Source of the DNA: Candidatus Tidjanibacter gallistercoris
GTDB lineage: Bacteria > Bacteroidota > Bacteroidia > Bacteroidales > Rikenellaceae
DNA: 58,565 nucleotides
Direction: 5' to 3'
Assembly (NCBI GenBank): GCA_019114205.1
Contig: DXFY01000020.1
Span: 1 to 58,565, forward strand
Of this stretch, positions 25,715-35,420 are shown in pieces; positions within the stretch are counted from its first letter, which is position 1, and each line of letters starts with the position of its first letter. A program made the translations under genes and the position numbers. The notes below the pieces were generated by a model. It was given only the letters and a program-made list of their open reading frames with translations, searched no databases and was not told where the DNA came from.

Positions 25715-26488
25715 TCACTTTTTCAGACGGGCGATGATTTGGTCGGCGACCTTCTTGCCCGACAGGAGCATTCCGCCGAATATCGGCCCCATGCGGGGCG
25801 TACCGGATACCGCAGAAGCAGCCATGCCGCAGACATAGAGTCCGGGATATATTTCCTTGGTTCCCTTCACTACCTCGTCCTCGCCGGCCGTCACGTCGAG
25901 CGAACGTTCGCCGACGACGCCGCCCGTTTCGGTATCGAGCCGGACACCGTTCTTGCGGGCCACCGTAGCGGCTATCTCGCTGTCGTGTCCGGTACCGTCG
26001 ATGACTACCCTGGCCAGAATGTTGAGCGGGTCTACATGCAACCCCTCGCGCAGCACGGGCGTCCAGTTCACCACGACGCCGCTCACGCGGTTCTCCTTGT
26101 ATACCACGTCCTCCACCGAGTAACAGTTGAATACGGTCGCCCCCGCATGTACGGCACGGTACAGCAGGGCCGAGGTGCTTTCCACCGAATCCATCACGTA
26201 CAGTCCCTCGTCGAAGGGAGCGTAATTGATTCCGAACTCGCGCACGATGTCGATGGCCGCTTCCTGTATCACGATTTGGTTGAACATCATGGCACCGCCC
26301 CACATCCCGCCGCCGGGAGCGAGCTTGCGGTCGAACTGGGCCACTTTCAGACCCGCCTTAGCAAGATAGTAGGCAGCCACGATGCCCGACGGACCGCCGC
26401 CGACGATGGCCACATCCAGTTCCAAATTCCTTTGCAGCTTGTCGAAATAGGTATTCACAATACCCTGCGACACTTTGGTTTCAATCAT
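25715..26488 (-). CDS. thi4: Thi4-type thiazole synthase, His (sulfide-dependent) variant
   Basis: 257 residues. FAD/NAD-fold motif VAIVGGGPSGIVAAYYLAK at 27-45, then APGGGMWGGAMMFN, GHDSEIA and a C-terminal GLYVCGMAASA...RMGPIFGGMLLSG. At the sulfur-donor position the sequence is GLHVDP with His151, where the yeast and plant suicide enzymes have Cys. Archaeal-type enzymes with His use free sulfide, NAD and glycine, with iron, and turn over. It makes the thiazole half of thiamin, replacing ThiG/ThiH/ThiS/ThiF, none of which I see here. It follows thiC by 9 nt in the riboswitch-controlled operon. Confidence 0.9.
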   Translation of the reverse strand: MIETKVSQGIVNTYFDKLQRNLELDVAIVGGGPSGIVAAYYLAKAGLKVAQFDRKLAPGGGMWGGAMMFNQIVIQEAAIDIVREFGINYAPFDEGLYVMDSVESTSALLYRAVHAGATVFNCYSVEDVVYKENRVSGVVVNWTPVLREGLHVDPLNILARVVIDGTGHDSEIAATVARKNGVRLDTETGGVVGERSLDVTAGEDEVVKGTKEIYPGLYVCGMAASAVSGTPRMGPIFGGMLLSGKKVADQIIARLKK

Positions 26489-26497
26489 ATCCTACAA

Positions 26498-28868
<2,371 letters not shown>

Positions 28869-28880
28869 CTTTCTTCCACT

Positions 28881-28897
28881 CCTTAAACGGGTTTAGG
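28881..28897 (-). promoter_or_regulatory. Possible Shine-Dalgarno-sequestering stem of thiE
   Basis: CCTAAAC and GTTTAAGG (one bulged A) can pair and would mask the AAGG of the thiE ribosome site. This fits translational control by the riboswitch just upstream. Inferred by eye, not folded. Confidence 0.4.
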
Positions 28898-28953
28898 AAA
28901 ACGAAAGTGCCCGAATGCGCACGAACAAGAAAGCAAGTATATACTCAGAAAAA

Positions 28954-29028
28954 ATCCCTACGACGGTATTGACCGTATCAGGTTCATTGGGTATAATCTC
29001 AGCCGCCCCCACGGAGGCACCCCCTTTT
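28954..29028 (-). ncRNA. TPP riboswitch
   Basis: On the minus strand the THI element core is present in order: GGGGGTGCC, GGCTGAGAT, TATACCC, GAACCTGAT, ACGGTCAATACCGTCGTAGGGA. It binds thiamin pyrophosphate and represses. It lies between a TATATTTG promoter and thiE. A short T run follows the aptamer, but no strong terminator stem is seen, while the thiE ribosome site can be masked. Confidence 0.95.
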
Positions 29029-29036
29029 TCCGAGGA

Positions 29037-29044
29037 CAAATATA
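29037..29044 (-). promoter_or_regulatory. -7 box of the riboswitch operon
   Basis: TATATTTG on the minus strand just upstream of the riboswitch, with TTTC 19 nt further upstream. The remaining 29045-29291 gap to the protease terminator holds nothing recognised. Confidence 0.65.
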
Positions 29045-29291
29045 CAAATATTCGCTGAAATACGAAAGTGCATGCGGCCCTTTGTGCCGGTGCACGATTA
29101 CGAAGCAATTCGTTTGAAATGAATAAACGGATAATGTTCAGAAATTCCAACGCCCGGCCCGAATTTATCGGAACTGTTTCACTCCGACGCCTGCGCTCTC
29201 CGGAACGATTGCCCCGCCGTGCTCCCGCCCCGGACACCGCGGAACGATTCGTACCGCCACGGACAAGTGTACTGCTAAAGCCTCCCTGCAC

Positions 29292-29334
29292 AAAGGACGA
29301 TGCCGGCCCGAAAAAGGGGCCGGCATCGTCCTTT
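29292..29334 (-). terminator. Terminator of the protease cluster
   Basis: 18-bp perfect stem AAAGGACGATGCCGGCCC / GGGCCGGCATCGTCCTTT with a 7-nt loop, 24 nt after the stop codon at 29358. Confidence 0.88.
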
Positions 29335-29357
29335 CCTGCTTTATGCCATCGTTTTTC

Positions 29358-32138
29358 TTACCGTTTCACGAAGCTGCCCGTATAGCGATGGCCGTCGTGT
29401 TCCACGACTACCGAATAGGCACCCGGTGCGAGATGCGACACGTCGTTGCCGGCCGCCACACCGCTGCCGTCCAGCGTAACCGAAAGGTTGCCCACCTGAC
29501 GGGCTCCAGCATCGTATATCCTGATGCTGGCCATGCCGCCGGTCGCCCCGCCGATACCGATATTCAGTACATCGTCGGCCGGATTGGGATACAGACTGAT
29601 GCTTCCTGGCGTCTGCGTCTGGCCACCCGACGAAGGATTCTCTTTCACCGTTACCCGTACCGAGCGCGTGTGGGTATCGCCGCCGGCCTCCGTACCCGTA
29701 ACGGTAACGGTTGCGCTACCCATCTTAAGCCCCGTAACGGTCATCATGTTTCCGTTCACCGCTACGACAGCCACGGACGTGTCCGAACTTCCGGCCGTAT
29801 AGGTCAGTCCTCCCGTCACGCCGAACAGTTCGTCGAGGTTCACCCTACCGGTAAAAGGCTCGGCATGAGTATTGTCGGGCAGTTCCACCACCGTCTCCTG
29901 CGGCATGGGGTCAGCGGTTACGGAAATCCCCATGTTCTTCGAAATAGAAAGCCCTTCGAGGTCTGCCACCTTAATGGTCAGGTACGTATCGCCCTTCTTC
30001 AGTCCTGTAATCTGCACGATGCCGCCCTCGAGCATTTCCCCGACAGCAATCGAAGCGTCGGCACTGGTCACCGAGAAAGTCAGCTCATCGTTCGGCAGGT
30101 CGGGGTCGGTGAAGTGTTCGTTCAGGTCCACGGTAGTAGTAAAGCTGCCGGATACGGGCAGTTCCACCCTGCCGAGCGGTTTGATGATTTCCGGACTCAG
30201 GTTGGTATGTTCGATGGTAGTACCTTTGCCTTCGGTATACTCCGTCGATTCGTTTCCAAAACGGTCTACGCTCTTTACCCGGAACACATAGGTCGTTTCG
30301 TGTTCGAGACCGCCTATCGTGTATTCGGCCACTTCACCCACATCGGCACGGTTGTAAAGCGTAGTGGTCTGCCATGCGGCATCCCCGTCGGCAGTGCCTT
30401 CCGGTGCATAAGAGACATTGTATTCGGAAACCGCCAGCCCGTTGCCGTCGGCCGAAGCCGTTACGGAAAGCGTCAACTTCTGTTCCACTTCGCCCTCGGC
30501 ACTTACTGCCGCCGGAGCGGCGGGAGCGGTATTCGGATTGGAAAGTTCTATCATGGTCGCATCCGCCAGGCCCACGCCGAGCCCGTTGGCAATATCCGTA
30601 TTCCTCTGATACTGGCCTACGCTCCGGTACCCGCGCAGCAGGATTTCGCGGAGCTTATCGGGTGTAAAGCCCGGTTTGCCCACGCCGTAATGCGATACAA
30701 TAAGGGCCGCGATTCCGGATACGTGCGGACAAGCCATCGACGTTCCCGACAAATAACCATACGTATCGGGCGGATAGGTGCTGTACACCTGCCCTTCCAT
30801 GCTGAAGTCCGTATCCGTCGAACCGGCACCGCCGGGAGCGAAAATGTCCGCGGAAGAACCGTAATTGGAATATGCCGCCTTCACATAGTTGGGCATCATC
30901 GACGTCACGCACACCACGCGGTCGTCGGCTCCGGGATAGGAAGGACGTCCGGAGAAATCGTTGCCCGCCGAGAAAATGATGATACCCCCCTTCATCGGTC
31001 CCGTCTGTTCGCCGTCAGGGCCGATACCCGCGTTCTCGATGAAATAATCCATCGCCACGGCCATATCTTCGGGAATGGCCGTATACATCTGGGAATATCC
31101 CCAACTGTTCTGGCTGATGACCGCTCCGTTGTCTGCCGCATAACGGTACACATCGGGATAATCCCCGTCGGAAGAATCTTCCGGGTCGAATATCTGGCAC
31201 GACATGAGCCGTGCGCCGTCGCCGTTGCCCGTACCGCCGGCGACACCGGCGACACCGATACCGTTGTTGTTCGTGGCGGCTACCGTACCTGCCACATGCG
31301 TCCCGTGATGACCGGGTTCTATCGCACCCGTTCTCGTCTTGCCGTTATAACCGTATACGTCGTTTTTGACGCCGTTGCCGTCATTGTCCGTGTTGGGCGC
31401 GCCGTTCAGCTCCCCTTCGTTCACCCACATGTTGGCCGCAAGGTCGGGATGGTCGTACTGGATGCCCATGTCCATAACGGCCACGATGACGCTCGGGTCG
31501 CCGCCGCCGTACATCTCCCAGGCCTCGAAAAGATTGATGTCGGCACCCGCGCGTGCCACCACTTCTCCCTCTGTATTGTACATCGTCCCGTCGTTATGGT
31601 AATGCCATTGCAGCGGCAGACCGGGGTCATCGAAAGGCATCTTGTCCTTGCTTCCCTCCCAGCCCGACTTTTCGGTCGTTGCCGCCGGCTGCGGGTCATC
31701 CAAATACACCTTGTACACGGGCCGCGCATAAGCCACACCGGACAGCGCCGCGAAACCGGACTGCGCACGCGAAACGGGCACGTCTTCGTCGAACGTCACG
31801 TCGTACCACAGATGCAGGCCGTATTTCTTGTGCCGTTCCGTAAAACGGGGGTCGGTACCGAAGACATGTTCTATCCTGGTAGCGCCCAACTGTGCAGCGA
31901 GCCTGTCGAGTTCGGGGTCGCCCGAATCGGCCTCGCCGCGGGTAAACGAGCCCGTCCGCAGAGTGGTGGCATTGTCTGTCAGGCGAATCCTGAGTTTCCC
32001 CTGCACGACATCGCCGCCGAAATCTTCCTGTTTCTGGTCATTGCCGCCACCGGAACCTTTACCGGTAACGGCAGGGTCTTTCGCACAAGAGGCCACTATG
32101 CCGGCCACGGCGAACAAATATAAAAAGTATCGTTTCAT
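29358..32138 (-). CDS. S8 (subtilisin-family) lipoprotein protease, copy 1
   Basis: 926 residues. Lipobox VASC (Cys18). A pro-domain-like region (about 45-150) contains a SFTRGE motif shared by all three copies. The S8 triad is intact: Asp223 (VMDMG), His278 (HGTHVAGT) and Ser467 (GTSMACPHVSG), with the oxyanion segment SAGND. Then come a fibronectin type III domain (about 545-645), two cadherin/Ig-like repeats, and a C-terminal domain beginning ISLYPNPADDVLNI and ending GSFVKR, a pattern of type IX secretion sorting domains. It is probably a surface-exposed or secreted endopeptidase. It is the last gene of the cluster. Confidence 0.9.
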   Translation of the reverse strand: MKRYFLYLFAVAGIVASCAKDPAVTGKGSGGGNDQKQEDFGGDVVQGKLRIRLTDNATTLRTGSFTRGEADSGDPELDRLAAQLGATRIEHVFGTDPRFTERHKKYGLHLWYDVTFDEDVPVSRAQSGFAALSGVAYARPVYKVYLDDPQPAATTEKSGWEGSKDKMPFDDPGLPLQWHYHNDGTMYNTEGEVVARAGADINLFEAWEMYGGGDPSVIVAVMDMGIQYDHPDLAANMWVNEGELNGAPNTDNDGNGVKNDVYGYNGKTRTGAIEPGHHGTHVAGTVAATNNNGIGVAGVAGGTGNGDGARLMSCQIFDPEDSSDGDYPDVYRYAADNGAVISQNSWGYSQMYTAIPEDMAVAMDYFIENAGIGPDGEQTGPMKGGIIIFSAGNDFSGRPSYPGADDRVVCVTSMMPNYVKAAYSNYGSSADIFAPGGAGSTDTDFSMEGQVYSTYPPDTYGYLSGTSMACPHVSGIAALIVSHYGVGKPGFTPDKLREILLRGYRSVGQYQRNTDIANGLGVGLADATMIELSNPNTAPAAPAAVSAEGEVEQKLTLSVTASADGNGLAVSEYNVSYAPEGTADGDAAWQTTTLYNRADVGEVAEYTIGGLEHETTYVFRVKSVDRFGNESTEYTEGKGTTIEHTNLSPEIIKPLGRVELPVSGSFTTTVDLNEHFTDPDLPNDELTFSVTSADASIAVGEMLEGGIVQITGLKKGDTYLTIKVADLEGLSISKNMGISVTADPMPQETVVELPDNTHAEPFTGRVNLDELFGVTGGLTYTAGSSDTSVAVVAVNGNMMTVTGLKMGSATVTVTGTEAGGDTHTRSVRVTVKENPSSGGQTQTPGSISLYPNPADDVLNIGIGGATGGMASIRIYDAGARQVGNLSVTLDGSGVAAGNDVSHLAPGAYSVVVEHDGHRYTGSFVKR

Positions 32139-32387
32139 CTTAAATATGGATTAGGTATCCTTTATTATATAACACCCGAACCTCCGCACTTATTGCATTT
32201 ACTCCGAGTACATCTTTGCGAAGTTAATAAAACTTCCGATATTCTCCCAACAATACGTTCCAATAAAACGCCCGGCCCGGAAAATAGCATGCGCTTCTTT
32301 CGTACCGCAGTCCGACGAGGCCTGCCTCCGCAGGGACAAAAGAAGTACGGATGCCGGTAGAACGCTTCCCTGCGGCAAGCGTCGCAT

Positions 32388-32428
32388 GTACGAAGGGGGC
32401 AACGGTCGTTCCGTTGTCCCCTTCATAC
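32388..32428 (-). terminator. Hairpin between protease genes 2 and 1
   Basis: GAAGGGGGCAACGG pairs with CCGTTGTCCCCTTC (14 bp, one G-T pair), 30 nt after the stop of the middle protease. No T-run, so attenuator or weak terminator. The rest of 32139-32457 holds nothing recognised; no clear promoter for copy 1. Confidence 0.6.
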
Positions 32429-32457
32429 GGCACCATTCCTGCGCGAGCACGCGCGCC

Positions 32458-35211
32458 TCAACGTTTCACGAACGTACCCGAATACTTCCTGCCTTCGTAT
32501 ATGACAACCACCGAATAGGTGCCCGGACTCAGTACGGATACGTCCCTGTTCCACGTACCGTTGTCATCCAACACTGCGTCCGCATCGATTACCGTCCGCG
32601 CCGATGCATCGTATACCCGGACTGCCGCCGCGCCCGATGCGCCCGACAGCCGTATACGGAGCTCGCCGTTCACAGGATTGGGATAAATCGAGAGCGCCCC
32701 GCCCGAAGCGTCGGCATCTTCCGAAACGACAACGGTAAATTCCGAACCGACCGTATCGTACCGGCCGGGCTTGCAGGACAAAGTCACCGCCGCACGTCCC
32801 CGTGCCACCGGAACGATGTTGAGCTTCCCCTTACTGATGCTGACTTTCACCACGGACAGGTCGGAGCTTTTCGCCACATACTTGTATTCCGCTCCTTTTA
32901 TTACATGGAAATATTCCGCCAGCGGCAGGGAGAGCACATGCCCGCGACCGGCTCTTTCAATCGTCACGTCCGGCACGGGCCGGTGGATGACCGAAACGGC
33001 GAATGCGGCATCCGCATATTCGCCCTCCAGGTCGGAGATGCGCACGACCACCTCCGTCGTACCGATTCCGACAGGTTCCAGCGTCGCTTCGGCACCGTCG
33101 AGCGAAATTTCGACGATACCCTCTGCACCCGTCTTCACGACCTCATAGCGCAGTTCGTCGCCGTATTCGGCGATATCCGCATCGTAGCAATAGGCCGACA
33201 GGTCGTATCTACGGACATGCTCCACACCCGTCTTCTGGATAATGAAATCGTTTATCGCCGCCGTTATCACGGGCGGACGGTTGACATGAGGCAGCGACTT
33301 TACCCTGTCCGACCAGGGCTGCGACAAATTGCCGTACCGGTCTTCGGCCGTTATCGACACATCGAACTCCGTATTGGCCGGCGCCGTCGCCGAATAACTG
33401 AAATCCGTACCAGCCTCCGCGTTGCATGCCAGGCGGAGTTCCGTCGGCACCGCCTCCGCCTCACCGACAGGTGCATAGCGCAACAGGAGCCATGCCGCCG
33501 CATCGCCGTTCGCATCTTCGGGCACCTTGCAGGAGAATACCAACCCGTCGGCGACGCCCTCCACACCGGCTTGCTGCGGAGCAGCGGGCGGTGTACCCGG
33601 ATTCCTATAATAATTATCTATCAGCGAAGCGTCGACCAGCCCCACTCCGAGCAGGTTCCTGCAGTCTTCATCCTGATAGTCCCCGACATTACGGTAACTG
33701 CTGAGGAGGATACGGCGCAGCTCTTCGGCCGTAAAACCCGCGCCGCCGTATTGCGAAACGATAAGCGCCGCGACGCCCGAAACATGCGGCGTCGCCATCG
33801 AGGTGCCGGACAGATAGCCGTATCCGCTTTCGGTCAAGGTACTGTACACGGCACATCCGCTTCCGTCCGAATCGTCTCCGCCCGGCGCCATGATATCGGC
33901 CCCCTGACCGTACTGCGAATAGTAGGCCCGTTTGTAATCGGGGCCCATTGCAGTCACGGCAATGACCCGCTCGTCCGCAGCGGGATAAAATATCCTGCCC
34001 TTGTACTGGACTCCGGAATCGTGGTCGTTGCCCGACCCGAAGATGCAGACGCCCCCCTTCATGGGACCGCGCTGCACGTCGTTCACGCCGTCGCCGTCCG
34101 TATCGTCCATACCGGCATTGGCGATGAAATAATCGAGTGCCGCACTCACATCGGCGGGCATCACATCCATACTCACCACCCAACTGTTGGAAGCGATGAC
34201 GGCTCCATTATCGGCCGCGTAGACGAACGCATCCACATAACGCGACTCCTGAACACCGGAGTAGAACTGAACGGACATGATGCGCACGCCGTCACCGTTG
34301 CCCGTACCTCCGGCAATGCCGCACACGCCCGTACCGTTGTTGTTCACGGCCGCGATGGTACCGGCTATATGCGTTCCGTGGTCCTCCCCTACGATGGTTC
34401 CCGTACAGTTCCCGAAATCATATCCGTACACGTCGTCCACGTAACCGTTCCCGTCGTCATCGACGCCCTTGCTGCCGTACAGTTCGGCTTCGTTCACCCA
34501 CATGTTGGCAGCAAGGTCGGGATGGTCCCACTGCACGCCCGTATCCATCACGGCCACGATGACATCCGGACGGCCCGCATTGAATTTCCTCCACGCTTCG
34601 AACAGGTTGATGTCCGCCCCGGTTTTCCAGGCAATTCTGGAACCGTCGTTATGGTAATGCCACTGCTTATCTACCTCCGGGTCGTTGACAGGCGCCGCCC
34701 CTTCGGAATATTTGGGCCGGAACGGCTCATACAGATATTCCGCCGGCATCGCGACAGGATTGTCCGCCCAACGAATCCGCCAGATGGGCTGTACGTGGTC
34801 GATGCCGGGAACCGAAGCCAGTTCGCCGCCGGCACGGGTAACCGAGGCATTCTCATCGATTCGGATGTCGTACCACAGATGCAGGCCGAACCTGCGCCGC
34901 CGTTCGGCGAATCTTCCTCCCTCGGCAAATACGCGCCGGATTTCGGTCGCCCCGAAACGGGCTGCGACCTCGTCGAGCGCCCTGTTGCCCGAAGCCGCCT
35001 CCCCCCGCGTGAATTTCCCTACATGCAACGGCAGGGCATTTTCGGCGAGCCGGACTCTTACCCAGCCTGCCACATAATCCTCCTCCCCGCCATTCTGTCC
35101 TGTTTCCGCATCGGCCGGTGCCGCAAACGGTTCGGACAATGGGTCCCGCGTGCATGCCGCGATAGCAAACGCAGCAGCCGCAGCCGTCAAAATCCATTTT
35201 CCATTTTCCAT
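32458..35211 (-). CDS. S8 (subtilisin-family) lipoprotein protease, copy 2
   Basis: 917 residues, same layout as its neighbours. Lipobox IAAC (Cys20), pro-domain with KFTRGE, triad Asp223 (VMDTG), His278 (HGTHIAGT) and Ser471 (GTSMATPHVSG). A fibronectin-like domain and Ig-like repeats precede a C-terminal domain starting LSIYPNPVNGELRI and ending SGTFVKR. Conserved DDDGNGYVDDVYGYD and the WHYHNDG segment before the catalytic domain are shared with copies 1 and 3, which shows tandem duplication. It is strongly diverged from them outside the catalytic core. Specificity is unknown. Confidence 0.9.
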   Translation of the reverse strand: MENGKWILTAAAAAFAIAACTRDPLSEPFAAPADAETGQNGGEEDYVAGWVRVRLAENALPLHVGKFTRGEAASGNRALDEVAARFGATEIRRVFAEGGRFAERRRRFGLHLWYDIRIDENASVTRAGGELASVPGIDHVQPIWRIRWADNPVAMPAEYLYEPFRPKYSEGAAPVNDPEVDKQWHYHNDGSRIAWKTGADINLFEAWRKFNAGRPDVIVAVMDTGVQWDHPDLAANMWVNEAELYGSKGVDDDGNGYVDDVYGYDFGNCTGTIVGEDHGTHIAGTIAAVNNNGTGVCGIAGGTGNGDGVRIMSVQFYSGVQESRYVDAFVYAADNGAVIASNSWVVSMDVMPADVSAALDYFIANAGMDDTDGDGVNDVQRGPMKGGVCIFGSGNDHDSGVQYKGRIFYPAADERVIAVTAMGPDYKRAYYSQYGQGADIMAPGGDDSDGSGCAVYSTLTESGYGYLSGTSMATPHVSGVAALIVSQYGGAGFTAEELRRILLSSYRNVGDYQDEDCRNLLGVGLVDASLIDNYYRNPGTPPAAPQQAGVEGVADGLVFSCKVPEDANGDAAAWLLLRYAPVGEAEAVPTELRLACNAEAGTDFSYSATAPANTEFDVSITAEDRYGNLSQPWSDRVKSLPHVNRPPVITAAINDFIIQKTGVEHVRRYDLSAYCYDADIAEYGDELRYEVVKTGAEGIVEISLDGAEATLEPVGIGTTEVVVRISDLEGEYADAAFAVSVIHRPVPDVTIERAGRGHVLSLPLAEYFHVIKGAEYKYVAKSSDLSVVKVSISKGKLNIVPVARGRAAVTLSCKPGRYDTVGSEFTVVVSEDADASGGALSIYPNPVNGELRIRLSGASGAAAVRVYDASARTVIDADAVLDDNGTWNRDVSVLSPGTYSVVVIYEGRKYSGTFVKR

Positions 35212-35296
35212 TTTTCGTTCGGTTCATTGAGGTTTAAAGTATTTAGGTTCCTGTTCCACCCTGCACTTCCTTGTGGAACATCATTCGTCCTTATAA

Positions 35297-35395
35297 ATTT
35301 ACGGCTTTACGGTTCTATTCCTCTATTCCGTTCCCCCGGCGCCCGTGCGCAAGAGTATTTTTCCCGGAACGGAATAAATCCGCAAAGCCGTAAAT
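35297..35395. repeat. Nested inverted repeats between protease genes 3 and 2
   Basis: Outer arms ATTTACGGCTTTACGG (35297-35312) and CCGCAAAGCCGTAAAT (35380-35395) pair with one mismatch. Inner arms TATTCCGTTCC (35324-35334) and GGAACGGAATA (35366-35376) pair perfectly. Transcribed, this would form a long structured hairpin between the two genes: terminator, processing site or stabilising element. Confidence 0.65.
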
Positions 35396-35420
35396 CTTCC
35401 CGCTTCGAAGCGGTATCGTA

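Noticed and set aside
28954-29028. A coding frame across the riboswitch (132 codons, minus strand)
   Set aside because: The conserved TPP aptamer core explains the sequence; the frame has no family resemblance.
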